DNA of 34,246 nucleotides from an uncultured Thermoguttaceae bacterium (GCA_938042245.1 CALIRO010000037.1:1-34246), one strand, 5' to 3'; positions 7,402 through 18,017 are shown, counted from the first letter of the stretch. Notes: generated by a model from the sequence alone, not told the origin. Numbers and translations are program-made.

Positions 7402-7898
7402 TCATCTGGATGATATACCCGGCTCATAACGACTCTTGAAGGCGCCGGGTTTCTCTTCCATTTCCTGGGAGCGATTTCGTATCTCCACGACTTGTCCATC
7501 TTGAAGCGTTATATCTAAAACCGTCTTGAAAGCCATAGGTTTCTGGTATCCCATGTGGATATACAGTTCCGGTATGAAATCCTTCGCCAGGGGTATCTTG
7601 CCTGGGAATGGAATCACCACGCTCAGACCGGGATAAGTTGCTTGCCCGGCCCCTATTTCCGGCTGGGTTTCTCCGATAGGTAGGTAATTGCCGTTTCTCT
7701 CTAAGGGTGAGTTCTCTAAGATAGAGTGCCTCTTCCGGGAGTTCGTAGGGGGCATAGAATCCCCGAGAGCATCCGGAGTGAAGGATCGCTGGCTCTATGC
7801 CGAATTGCTCTGGACACGGAAGGTTCCCTGTGCTAATGCCAATAAGAGAATACTTCTCTCCCTTTGAAAACGAACGTATCTGGGATTTGGGCTGTCAT
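7402..7898 (-). pseudogene. Conserved hypothetical protein (~164 aa) broken by two frameshifts
   Basis: The protein is recovered by joining three frames. ATG 7898 gives MTAQIPDTFVFKGRE. A one-base slip near 7853 leads to YSLIGISTGNLPCPEQFGIE ... FYAPYELPEEALYLRELTLREK. A second slip near 7693 leads to GNYLPIGETQPE ... LYIHMGYQKPMAFKTVLDITLQDG and the stop at 7402. The joined text reads as one soluble protein of about 164 residues. I believe it belongs to a small conserved family seen in cyanobacteria and planctomycetes, function unknown. Its ATG overlaps the stop of the giant upstream gene (ATGA). Downstream of the second slip the frame is intact for 100 codons. It is either a recent pseudogene or an assembly error. 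Confidence 0.75.
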
Positions 7899-10800
7899 GG
7901 TTCTGGCTTTCCATGACTAACAGGGAGGCGGAATCGGCGGCAGGCCCAGCGCAGCAGACCCAAACCCGCCCCGCCTAGCAAAAGCATCAGCCAACTGGCC
8001 GGCTCCGGCGCCGCCCATAGGTTCAGACCCTTCCACCCCCCGCCTAAATCCACAATCGCCCAGTTCCATCCCGTATGCGACTGGTGTTCATATCCTGGCA
8101 GCGGGCCGCAACTGATAGAAAAACTCAAATTGTTTGTCTGGATGTTAGCCGCCTTGAGGATCGTAATCGCGTTTGCCTGTCCTTGAGGAATCCAATTCCC
8201 ATGGAGAATTTCTATCCAGTTGGTCGAGGACAAGGAGGCCGTACCGTTAACAACGATCTGATCGTAATTCGCGGCATCCAGAATATCGATCGCTAGGATA
8301 TCCGCTCCCACGGTCAAATCGCCGCCGATCGTTAATGTGCCTGTAGTTCCTATGTCAGCTGCGGTAATACATCCGTAATTCCCCAGAACCACATTTCCTG
8401 CAATGTAGCCAGTGCCTCCGAGAATACTCCGGTTGGTCCAGGAGTTGCTGTTCACATATACTTGTCCGCTGCCGGTACCCGAGTCAGTGGTATTATTTAC
8501 TAACAGTTTTCCGGCATATACATTAGTACCACCCGCATAGGTATTGGCGCCTGTGAGGATCAATGTCCCACCGCCCTGTTTGGCGAGGGCCTGATACTGG
8601 CCGGGACCAGAAATGGTACCCGATATGGTCAATTGACTTTCGGCGGCCACATTGACCGTACTGCCATAGGTGGAGGTGAAAGCCACATCGCCTTGCCATT
8701 TATTGTTGCCGGAGATATTCCTTAAAGAGCCGTCGCCAGAGGAGGCTCCGAGATAGAGTTTTTCCTTTTCCACGGTAATAGCGCTGGAGCCGCCCACAAG
8801 CCGAATCGCTGCCCAATCAGCCACTCTAGTCTCCGTAACCTGGCCCCCGGGATCGCGTCCTAAGGCATCTCCGTTTTGGATTTCCAGCACGCCGGCCGAG
8901 ACGGTGGTCATGCCGGTGTAGGTGTTGGCGCCGAAAAGGGTCAGGGTGCCGGAGCCGGTTTTCACTAGGCCGGCCGAACCGGCCAAGACAGCCGAGACGG
9001 TGGCATTGTTGGAAGAGCCATCCGTGGTGTAGTTGCCGCCGGCTTTATTGATCGTGCCGTTTTGGACCACGCCGCCTTGGAAGTGGACGACGGCCGAGCC
9101 GGTGATGTTTTGCGTGGTGCCGCCCAGATCCAGCACGCCGCCGGTGATGATAATGGAACTAGCTGGATTGAGCCGGTCATTGCCGCCGGAAAGCTGCAAG
9201 GTGCCGGCCTCAATTCGCGTGCCGCTAGTGTAGGTGTTTTGTGCGGTCAGCACTAGGGTGCCAGGTCCAACCTTGTAGAGCCAATAGTAAGGAGTCGAAA
9301 TGACGCCGGAAATGGTTAGAGTGGAGTCGGCCGCCACGCCGATGGAGGTAATATGCTGAAGGATAATCGGGCCGGTCCAAGTGTTATTGCCGCTGGCGTT
9401 GTACAAGGCGCCTCTTTGATTTACTCCCTCGCCCCGGATGTATAGCACTTCTGGGGCAAAAGTGATCCCTGGGGTATTTGTGGCCAACTGCAACGTAGCT
9501 GGGGAATTGGGGGTTTCATAAACCTTGGTCCATTCAGATTCGCCGCTTGCACCCAGGGCGTTCGGATGGCGGATTTCTAACACGCCTTGCTCGATGGTGG
9601 TTGTGCCGGTGTAGGTGTTTTGTGCGGTGAGGATCCATGTGCCGGTGCCGGTCTTTTTCAGTCCGCCGGAGCCGGGGATGACTTTGTCGATCTGGCCGGT
9701 GCCTTCGCCAGTAAGGATGAGGTATTGGCCGGGGGAGAGGTTGCTTTTCAGGGGGTAGCGGTCGGAGCCGTCGGCCCGGGGCTGAACCGTGATCTGCCAG
9801 GTCTTGCCCGCATCCACAGAGAGAGTTGGCTGGTCGTTCGGGTAGGCACTGTCAACCTCCATGGTAAAGGCCCGTGGGGCGGAAGAATTTTGGGTCATTT
9901 GGATCGTGCCGCCGCGGACGATCAGCCATTTGGCACTGCGAGGCAAATTTTCCAACTGGGGATCGCCAAAGCCCCAATCGGTAAGGACCAGAGGACTGTT
10001 CTGATAGGGCGGATTAGGACTTATGATCAGCGGATTCTCCGGCGTAGGCTTGCCGTAGGCTATGCCGTTAATGATGACCTGGCCCTCTTCGATCTCCAGT
10101 TGGGTTTTGGGGTTGATTTGGATATTGGGATCGTTGATGTACAGGGTGCCGGCGCCGGTTTTAAAGATCTTGCCGGTGGTGGGATCGACGAAGAATTTGC
10201 CCGTCAGGGTAACATTGTAGTCGTCGGTGTCGAAGGTGGTTTCGGCCAGTAGCTTCATATTGGCGTTTTGATAGGACCATGTGTCCAAAGCGCCTAAGGT
10301 ACCGCCGGAAAGATTAAGCACCTTTCGAGTAAACGGCTGGGAAGCGTCGTCGGCCTGGATACCGCCCGTGCCAATATATAGGTCGCCCCTGGAGAGGTTG
10401 ACGGTAGCCTGCATGTCGCGGCTCTGGTAGCCGAGCACCAGGCCCTTCAGATAGGCGGTTCCGCCGGAGATATTTAGGGTAGCGTCGGCTTTCCAGGATA
10501 GATACAGCGGGGAGCCGAGCAAGCTGAGCACCCCACCATAGAGATTATATTGCACGGGACTGCTATTGCCGGTGCCATTAGTGGCCCCGCCCCAGACATT
10601 GGCCAACCTCGACATGTCGGTCAGCGAAGGCTCGTTCAAGGTACCCGCATTGGAAACCAAGCCGGAATATTGGTGAACGACCATGGGCGCATTGGCGCCG
10701 TTGCCCAGATGGAAGAACTGCTGGATCCGAAGCTGCGGAGAACTGTCGGCGCTGCCAATGGTTAGCCTGACCCCCGCCCCCGTCGAATTGCCGGTATTGT

Positions 10801-12669
10801 GGAACTTTGCCGGGGCTAAAGCACCGGCGCCAAGGATCTGAAGATCGCCTTCGGTTGCATTGATGGCGGCGCCAGAATAGGTGGAACCAGCCCCCACATC
10901 CAGAACCAACGTTCCAGGAGCCAGTTTGATAATGCTGCCAGCGCCGGAAAAGTTGCCGCGAAGGGTGAGCGTTGTGCCGGAAGCAACCGAAACATTGTTC
11001 GAACTGTTGAAGGCGACCGGCCCAGCCCAGGTGTTATTGCCGCTGAGGTTTCCCAACGTGCTGCCTTGCAAAGCCAGCAGTTTTCCAGAGATGGTAAGAT
11101 CGTTTCCAGCCAGGTCCTTGGCCAATTGGACAGCGCCGCTGGTAACCGTAAGGCCGGAAGTCCCAGCCACCGCTTGACTATGCCGCAGTTGCAGAGTGCC
11201 GCCGGCAACGGTGGTAGAACCACTGTAGGTATTGGCGGCCGCCAAGATCAAAAGACCCGCATTGACATTGAGATTGCCGCTGCCTGAAACTTGGCGGAAA
11301 AAGGCGGCGGAACCGCTGCCAATTTTCGTCAGGCCAGAGTCGGCAATCACGACCTTGCTGTCGATCCGCAAGGCGGCCAGATACGGCAAGCCGGTGGAAT
11401 CCAACTCACTGGCCTTATACTCAGGAATGGCGTTTTGCGAGTCGATGGCGGATTGGGCAGCAAACGTAAGCACGCTCACCTGGCTATCTTGAGTCGCCGC
11501 TCGGAGCGTCAACGTGTCGCTGCCGCGAGACCAGTCGTAAAAAGTAAGCTTGTTCAGCATCAGTTGGATCGGGGCGCCCGAGGCGTCAGCCAACTGGACC
11601 ACCCGGTCGCCGACAAAATTGCGATTAAACTTAGCCCAAGCAGTAGGGCCATTCGGTACGCCGTTGGACCACTTCATGCTGTCCCACCAATAACTATCTA
11701 CATTCATATACCATGATGAAATGTATGGAGGAACAAGTGTTCCAGTAACTTCAATGTTTCCCCACGTGATGCTATGTCCGCCGATGGTCGTGGCGTAGGG
11801 CCCGTTACCGGCTGAAGCGAATACGTACACCATATTCATGAAGTCGCCGCCGTTGGCTTTAGGAAGAACGCAATAGTAGCGATTGACGCCGTTCCAATTG
11901 TAATCGTGCGGATTCCACTTCATGATTCCGTTGGTCCAGATATCCCAGGTGTTGTGGATCCTTTCAAAGGCATACATATGAACGGTACCATCGGCCTGCG
12001 GGGCAAACTCCAACATGACATCAAAAGTGTCGTAAGAGGGATCGTTGCGTAACGGTCCGCCTTTAGGATTGGCATTCCAGCCTGCGTCCGGTCCATGGCC
12101 GATGTCGCCGATGTAGCCCGCATTGCGGATCCACGTTTGGAAGAGGTACTGGCGAGTACCATCGGACGGATCTCCAAGCGGGGGCCGCGGCGGCCAGCCT
12201 GTACCTGTCTGGCTCATATCGTAGATAGCCAGGGCAGCGGCTTTCGGCTGAAGATCATACCCTCCCGTTCCGACTCCCCGGACGCCGAGAAGACCCATCC
12301 CTTGGTGCCCGGCTAGCAAATAGTTGAGGCCGGTCAGGTCCACGTTCTTGAAAACCACGCGGAGGGAGATGTTCTGACCATCGTCGCCAGCGTACACCTG
12401 CCGACCTGCCGGAAGCGATAGCCAATCTTTGCTCGGATCACCATAATAGCCATAGGCGGAACTGCCCCAAGCCCCGGTGAATCTTGCGCCGTTTTTCACG
12501 TCGAAGATAGCAGAGTCATAAAGCCTCCCATGAACGCCAGCATACATCCCGCCGGGAACGAGGTGGCCGTCCCCCCGGGCAAGGTGGATACACTGATACT
12601 CCCATGAGCAGCCCCTTCCACCCAGCTCATCGCTGCGATCCAGATCATGACCATTGCCAAGCGTCGCAT
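7895..12669 (-). CDS. Giant PEP-CTERM surface protein with autotransporter-associated beta-strand repeats (signal peptide out of frame)
   Basis: About 1591 residues once a one-base deletion is repaired. The ATG at 12669 has AAGGAGG seven bases upstream and encodes a signal peptide (MRRLAMVMIWIAAMSW...). That frame breaks at a run of six C on the plus strand (12571-12576). One more base would join ...STLPGG to DGHLVPGGMYAGVHG and the long open frame (first ATG 12547). An N-terminal globular domain of about 280 residues is followed by a beta-helix-like body. The body has at least five copies of the pattern LxLTAxNTYxGxTxVxxGxL, the passenger-associated (TIGR02601-type) strand repeat. The end is PEPASW, a hydrophobic helix and RRFR, a PEP-CTERM signal for exosortase-type sorting. 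No autotransporter barrel is present. Surface display is inferred. Confidence 0.88.
12571..12576 (-). other. Homopolymer tract carrying the frameshift in the giant surface gene
   Basis: Six C on the plus strand (six G in the gene). Seven would fuse the signal-peptide frame with the main frame. The tract lies about 32 codons after the start, where slippage would switch export of the whole protein. Confidence 0.7.
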
Positions 12670-13046
12670 CGTCAGTCCTCCTTTATCAAAAGCCGCAGTA
12701 AGACCAATGGGACTAAATGGTTAAAAAGTAACCACTGGGACGCTCTGCAGGGTTCTTCATTCCCAAAGCCGGAAAATGCCTATGCCCACTGTAAAAAGGC
12801 CACTGTAGGAAAATCCGCCGGCTGGATTGCATCTAGAGCACCCAATGGTTGCCCCAGACGCCACTACAACCCTAAGTTTTTATAGAAATGCTCCCATCGA
12901 GGCATAGAAAAACCGGCTGGTGGGCCGACCACTGCACCAACCCCGGTGCATAAACTTAGTTGCACATTATTCGGTGCGTACTCCAAGCGGCCACTGCAAG
13001 CAATGGAACGCTGCGCAACCGGTTTTCCTATCGACGCAGACGGATC

Positions 13047-13065
13047 GTTCCGAAGTGTTCGGAAC
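13047..13065. promoter_or_regulatory. Perfect palindrome GTTCCGAA-GTG-TTCGGAAC
   Basis: Two 8-base arms with a 3-base centre, about 380 bases upstream of the giant surface gene and close to a second palindrome. It could be an operator or a small hairpin. No regulator gene is adjacent. Confidence 0.4.
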
Positions 13066-13081
13066 TTTAGGTTTTTGTCAA

Positions 13082-13098
13082 TTTAAACCCGGTTTAAA
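13082..13098. promoter_or_regulatory. Perfect palindrome TTTAAACC-C-GGTTTAAA
   Basis: Two 8-base arms around a single C, centred 34 bases from the 13047-13065 palindrome. The AT-rich ends and near-perfect dyad resemble a dimeric repressor site. Function is unproven. Confidence 0.4.
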
Positions 13099-13610
13099 AA
13101 TGCATTTCAGAATCTGCCCCTTAGTCCGTGGGGGGAAGGCTATCCGTCCAGAAAGGGGGGTTTCCGAATACGGAACTTATGGTCTTTGGGTCGGTTGTCC
13201 CTTTTAGGTGATTTTCAGATCACGGACCTCGATGCAGCGCTATACAGAACGTAGAAACGTTGTGGCCTTGCCCAGTGAGTCGCCCTGCTTTGCCTTAAGG
13301 GGTACTTTTACCCCCAAGGGAGGACCCACTACTGGGGGAAGGTCAACATCACGGACCACCCTTACACAATTTCTGGCTATTTTTTCCTTGCCGGTCGAGG
13401 CTTGTCAAGAGGCTAGATGAAAAATTTTTTCTGCTGCCCATTTTGTCTAGGATGAGTGTCTTAAAGATCATCTGGCACCCCCCCCTAAAAGGAGGCAAAA
13501 ATATTTGACATAAGTCTTTTTTTAATAAAATGTTAGAAAAACCCATTGCAAAAGGTTCTGCACCCATATCCCCTATTCGAGCTAAATCTCTTGGGGGGGA
13601 AAAAATAGGG

Positions 13611-13631
13611 AAAAATTTTTCAAAAATTTTT
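13611..13631. repeat. Two self-complementary AAAAATTTTT blocks in helical phase
   Basis: AAAAATTTTT occurs at 13611-13620 and 13622-13631, an 11-base period. Related A/T tracts lie at about 13420, 13497 and 13673. The DNA is likely to be intrinsically curved. Confidence 0.5.
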
Positions 13632-13784
13632 GGGACACTGTTCCGTTCACGATGCCGCTTTTCCCATGGAGAGGAGAAAAATTTTCCAAACTGGTATATT
13701 TATGTCAGCTCACTAAAGAGGGCGGTCGGAGTTCGGCAGTAGCAACCCCTGCTGTTGTCCTGCAAGCGGGAAGGCAATCCAAAA

Positions 13785-13868
13785 TGTCATTTCTAGGAAA
13801 GCAGGAATCCAGGAAGGACGAGGATGCAACATGCTGGAGCCTGGAAGCCCACTTGGGCGGGAATGACA
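13785..13868. repeat. Imperfect inverted repeat element with ~28-base arms
   Basis: The left arm TGTCATTTCTAGGAAAGCAG... and the reverse complement of 13841-13868 match at about 18 of 28 positions around a 28-base centre. It contains the CATTCCCGC/AAGCGGGAATCCA-type core also seen at 23727-23903. It looks like a dispersed intergenic palindromic element. Confidence 0.5.
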
Positions 13869-14245
13869 ATAGGCGGGGGGAAGGCAGCGGGCCTAACAGG
13901 TGGACGGAGGACGGCCGCACTCCTAACAGTGGCGGGAGGGATGGCCGCGCTCCCAGGAGCATGGAGTGCCGATTTCGCGGGGATGAGCCGGAGGAAGTCT
14001 CTCGAAAACGGGAGAGGGGATAAGCAATAAGATAGGAAGGAATAAAGGAATAGTAGATTAAGCAATAGTAGATTAAGATTAAGAAAAGGCTGTGAGAATC
14101 TCTACGCGGAACAGGCCATAGTATTGAGGAATACCAGAAGTATAAGTAGATTAGGGAATAAGAGGTAAAGATAGGAGAGCAGAGGAGGCATTTGCGGAAG
14201 GCCGGGCTGGAGCAGCTTGTGGGGGGTTGAGCGGAGCGGCTTATT

Positions 14246-14299
14246 GGATATATTTTTTATATGATAAGTTTCGTCGGATATATTTTTAATATGATAAGT
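14246..14299. repeat. 24-bp direct repeat, 30-bp period
   Basis: GGATATATTTTT-T/A-ATATGATAAGT occurs at 14246-14269 and 14276-14299 with one difference. The AT-rich pair lies about 300 bases before the large TPR gene. It could be a duplicated promoter or a binding site. Confidence 0.75.
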
Positions 14300-14595
14300 A
14301 TGGTAAGATTAAGATTACTTGAAGCCGGTTTCAGGAAGCTATTTTTGCGCCTCCTGGTGGGTTTTTCCCGTTTAGGGTGGATTGGCCTTCCGGGGGAACC
14401 AGGTTCTCTGAGCGTCTTTGAGATAAAAGCATCCCAAGAATCTCCGACAGGACGATGGAGTCTTTCATGGCGAAGGAGGCCTCTTCCGTTTGAGGAACAC
14501 GGGTAAAGAGTGGGGTGAGGGAAGCGGGGGCCTCTAACTTAAATGCCACTTTCCTTAGGATCTTCGGAGTCGGTTTGATAGAGAGGGAAAAGCTG

Positions 14596-17500
14596 ATGAG
14601 AAAGAACAGTCGGTTAAGGCAGATGCTGTTGAGCCTGGGATGGTTGGCCGGGTTGACATTGGCTGTGCTCAGCCAGGCTGGGCAGCCAGCCCAGAAACCC
14701 AAGGTCCCCGAAAAGTTCGAAGAACAGGCCCAGAAGATGCTGGCCGGGCTCCAAGAACGGGGATATTTTGATACGGCGTTGGATTATCTGGAATGGCTTC
14801 GGAGAAGCCATTCGTGTCCCGAAGAATTGAAAAAAACCTGGCGTTATGAGGCAGGGAAAATCCATCTGATGGCCGCGTTGGCCAGTCAGGATATGAAATA
14901 TCGGGTGGAATATCTGGACCGAGCTCGGCAACAGTTTGACGAGTTTTTAAAGGAACACTCAGGACATGCCTTCGCGCAGGATGCCAAATTGCAATTGGGC
15001 AACATTCTCGTGGAACGAGCCAAGATCAAACGAGAACAGGCTAATAAACCCACGACAAAACCGGAAGAGAAAACCAAGCTCATCCAAGAAGCCCAGTCTC
15101 ATCTAGAGGAAGCCTACGAAGTGTTTCGGGAGCTGGAGCGGTATTTTACCAATAAACGGGCTGAATATGGCAAGGTAGTGGATCCGAAATGGCCGGAAAA
15201 GAAGAAGCAAGAGTTTGAAGAAGTCGTCCGTAATATGGCGATGGCCCGGATTTACCTAGCCACAGTCGATTACGAACTGGCCCAGACGTACGACAAAAAG
15301 AGCGCGGAATATAAAAAGAAGCTCACCGAGGCGGCAGAAACTTTTGGGAGGATCGCTAGCCAATTCAAGGACTGGCTGGCCGGACTGTATGCCTTATATT
15401 GGCAGGCCCGCTGTTATAAGGAAATGGGCGATGTGAAAAAAGCGATGGACATCTGCAGAGATTTGGCCGCCCAGCCCGATGACCCTAAGCCGTTCCGAAA
15501 CATCAAAAACAAGGCATTCATCCTTGAGCTGGAGATCCTTCGGGATGCAAAGAAGTTTTCGGAGGTATGGAAGAAGGTGGAAGAGTGGCTGGGGACGGCC
15601 CGGCCGGATGAGGAGGCCTCTGCGGAAGGGTTAACCATTCGGTTTTACGGTGCCGAAGCGGGGGAGGAAATACTGAAACAACAGAAGAAAGACCCGAAGA
15701 TCTATGCGACGGTTCGGGATTATTATCGGTATGTAGCCCGATATGAGGGTCCCCATCAGATACCTGCCCGAGTGCGGCTCCGGGAACTAGGCCAAGGGCA
15801 AGTGCAAGTCAGCAGTTATGAAGAGGCGCGGGATTATGGCCGGGCGGCTTTGGAGGAGCTGCAGGCAGCGGATTTGGAACTTCGGCTTTCGGCCAGCCAA
15901 GGCGGCCTGGAGGAAAAGAAAAAGCAAGAATTGGAGCAACGCATCCAAAGCGCTCAAGAGGAGGCCAAGATGTACTTTACCCAGGCTCTCCAATTGGCCG
16001 CCGGACTGGCGCCGGAACGCCGAAAAGAACTGCTCGACGAGTTGAACACGTTGCGGTATTACCTGGCCTATTTAAATTACCTGTCGGACGATCTATATGA
16101 AGCAGCTATTTTAGGAGAATTCTTGGCCCGTAAATATCCCAATAGTGGAGGCGCCCGGCCTGGGGCAAAAATTGCCCTGGCCTGTTGGCTAAAACTACGT
16201 TCTGAGCTTCCCAAAGATGTGGATCGAAGCTTTGAAACTACCCGAATGACTAATTTAGCGGAATATATCGCTGGCCGATGGAAAGATGCCCCAGAAGCCG
16301 AAGAGGCCATGGTCATGCTCCTGCGTAGCGCCGTGGCCGATCAAGACCCCAAGAAGGCTCTGGAATACTTGAACCGGCTTCCGGCCAGCTCTGCCAAACG
16401 ACCGGAAGCGGAGGTGCTGATTGGGCAGGCATTATGGTCGGCCTATGTGCGTGGGGTTCGGCTTCCGGAAGACGCCCGCCCCCCGCAGCAGGAGCTCGAC
16501 CAAATGCGTCAACAGGCCCAACAATACTTGGAACGAGGCATCCAAGGGCTTCGCAAACAACTAAGCGATCAGGCATCGATTGATTATACCTTGGCCAGTG
16601 CGGTGCTTTCTTTGGCGCAGATCTACATCGAAACTGGGCAGGCCAAAAAGGCCCTGGAATCTTTGACGGACGCTCAGATTGGGCCGCTGGCCCTCGTCCA
16701 GGCCAATCACCCGGTAACCGACCGAGGTACCTTCCGGGCCGAAACCTATAAAGCCGCTTTGCGTGCCTACGTGGCAGAACGCCAACTCGAAAAAGCGGAA
16801 CAGGTTATGAATACGCTGGAGAAAGTCATGGCTGCCGATCCGGAAGGTTCGACCAAACTAACTAACCTCTATATCGGCCTTGGCCTGGAACTGGAGCGCC
16901 ATTTGAATCGGCTCCGCCAAGAACGGAAAGACGAAGAAGCCAAACAAGTGCTGGAAGGATTCGAACTTTTTCTGGACCGGATTGCCCAACGGCCTGATAA
17001 CACGTTCAATTCGTTATATTGGGTGGCAGAGACGTTCCAAAGTCTGGGAGCAGGACTGGATCCGGGTGGCCTGCGGAGTTGTCCGGCGGAGGTGAAACCC
17101 TATTACGAAAAAGCCGCCGCCGCCTTTGAAAAACTCCTCGAACAGGTCGATGAAAAACTGGAACAAATCGTCCAGCAACTCCAACCATTAGAAGAAAAAC
17201 TCAAACAAATCAAAGACGAAACCGCCCAAAAAGCCGAGGAAGAAAAAATCCTCTCCCTCCGCGAAGAAAAAACCAAACAGGAAACCATTCGCAGCAGCAT
17301 CCTGCTTCGGTTGGCCAAAGCCAACCGCCGACTCGGTCAATACAAAGAAGCCCTCAAATGGATCACGGTACTCTTGCAAGATAAACCGATGATGATCGAC
17401 GGCCAAGTAGAAGGCGCCTATATCTGCCAAGCCTGGGGCAGCGAAGAACCGAAGTATTATCTGTATGCCATTCAGGGAGGACTCAAGGGCAAAGGAAAAG

Positions 17501-17889
17501 ACGGAAAAGAATTCCAGTTACCTATCTGGGGTTGGGGCCGACTGGCCCGTACCGTCCAACGCTTCATGATGGACCCCCGCATGGACAGCCCAGAACGCCA
17601 AGCCGATAAACAGCGGTTCGCGAATTATTTCCACGAAGCCCGTTATAATCTGGCCGTGTGCCGATTTGAATACGCCAAAACCCTCTCCGGCCAGCGACGC
17701 ACCGATGTTCTCAAACAAGCCGAAGAAGATATCCTGATTGTCCATCGCCTGATGCCGGAATTGGGCGGACCCGAATGGTTCGCCAAATATAACGAACTTT
17801 TGAAACGAATCCAACAAACCCAAGGCAAAACCCCCACAGGCCTTTCCCAACCCAAACCCGTTGCCGCCAGCCCGACCGCTTCCAGATAA
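14596..17889 (+). CDS. Large secreted tetratricopeptide-repeat protein
   Basis: 1097 residues from ATG 14596, with GAGAGGGA seven bases upstream; a GTG at 14515 would add 27 residues before the signal peptide. MRKNSRLRQMLLSLGWLAGLTLAVLSQAGQ is a typical export signal, so the protein is probably periplasmic. The rest is almost wholly helical, with many degenerate TPR-like helix pairs (for example QFDEFLKEHSGHAFAQDAKLQLGNI and the ALESLTDAQIG region). A long charged coiled coil lies around residues 835-905 (LLEQVDEKLEQIVQQLQP...). It probably acts as a protein-protein scaffold. A second, shorter TPR gene follows 128 bases later, so the two may work together. No enzymatic motif was seen. Confidence 0.9.
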   Translation: MRKNSRLRQMLLSLGWLAGLTLAVLSQAGQPAQKPKVPEKFEEQAQKMLAGLQERGYFDTALDYLEWLRRSHSCPEELKKTWRYEAGKIHLMAALASQDMKYRVEYLDRARQQFDEFLKEHSGHAFAQDAKLQLGNILVERAKIKREQANKPTTKPEEKTKLIQEAQSHLEEAYEVFRELERYFTNKRAEYGKVVDPKWPEKKKQEFEEVVRNMAMARIYLATVDYELAQTYDKKSAEYKKKLTEAAETFGRIASQFKDWLAGLYALYWQARCYKEMGDVKKAMDICRDLAAQPDDPKPFRNIKNKAFILELEILRDAKKFSEVWKKVEEWLGTARPDEEASAEGLTIRFYGAEAGEEILKQQKKDPKIYATVRDYYRYVARYEGPHQIPARVRLRELGQGQVQVSSYEEARDYGRAALEELQAADLELRLSASQGGLEEKKKQELEQRIQSAQEEAKMYFTQALQLAAGLAPERRKELLDELNTLRYYLAYLNYLSDDLYEAAILGEFLARKYPNSGGARPGAKIALACWLKLRSELPKDVDRSFETTRMTNLAEYIAGRWKDAPEAEEAMVMLLRSAVADQDPKKALEYLNRLPASSAKRPEAEVLIGQALWSAYVRGVRLPEDARPPQQELDQMRQQAQQYLERGIQGLRKQLSDQASIDYTLASAVLSLAQIYIETGQAKKALESLTDAQIGPLALVQANHPVTDRGTFRAETYKAALRAYVAERQLEKAEQVMNTLEKVMAADPEGSTKLTNLYIGLGLELERHLNRLRQERKDEEAKQVLEGFELFLDRIAQRPDNTFNSLYWVAETFQSLGAGLDPGGLRSCPAEVKPYYEKAAAAFEKLLEQVDEKLEQIVQQLQPLEEKLKQIKDETAQKAEEEKILSLREEKTKQETIRSSILLRLAKANRRLGQYKEALKWITVLLQDKPMMIDGQVEGAYICQAWGSEEPKYYLYAIQGGLKGKGKDGKEFQLPIWGWGRLARTVQRFMMDPRMDSPERQADKQRFANYFHEARYNLAVCRFEYAKTLSGQRRTDVLKQAEEDILIVHRLMPELGGPEWFAKYNELLKRIQQTQGKTPTGLSQPKPVAASPTASR

Positions 17890-17908
17890 CCAACAGAACA
17901 ATTCCCTA

Positions 17909-17935
17909 GGTTGGTTCATGCCAACCGGTTTTTGA
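17909..17935 (+). terminator. Possible intrinsic terminator after the large TPR gene
   Basis: GGTTGG, loop TTCATG, CCAACC, then GGTTTTTG lies 20 bases after the stop. The stem is only six pairs, so partial termination before the next gene is more likely than a strong stop. Confidence 0.4.
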
Positions 17936-18017
17936 TTTCTGGTAGAGCAGGAAGGGGTGCCATTCCAGGAAAGTGAGGCAAAATCCACCGTTCGTGTAAA
18001 GAAAAGGAGAATCCACG

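Larger units (their letters stand above)
12670..14595. other. 1.9-kb non-coding region rich in palindromes and repeats
   Basis: No open frame here reads like a protein. From left to right I see the upstream region of the giant gene, two perfect palindromes (13047-13098), and a 13299-13314 hairpin (GGGGTA-CTTT-TACCCC). An AT-rich stretch with A/T-tract palindromes lies at 13410-13690. An imperfect inverted repeat spans 13785-13868. A purine-rich stretch at 14020-14190 contains a 15-bp period repeat (AATAGTAGATTAAG at 14049 and 14064). A 30-bp period repeat lies at 14246-14299. The region separates genes transcribed away from each other. Confidence 0.6.

Noticed and set aside
9587..10252. 221-codon plus-strand frame inside the giant surface gene
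   Set aside because: It is antisense to the repeat-rich gene; the Gly/Val-rich translation mirrors the repeats and has no family pattern.
12604..14506. Short ORFs in the 1.9-kb intergenic region
   Set aside because: None has a ribosome site with plausible protein composition; several run across inverted repeats and homopolymers.
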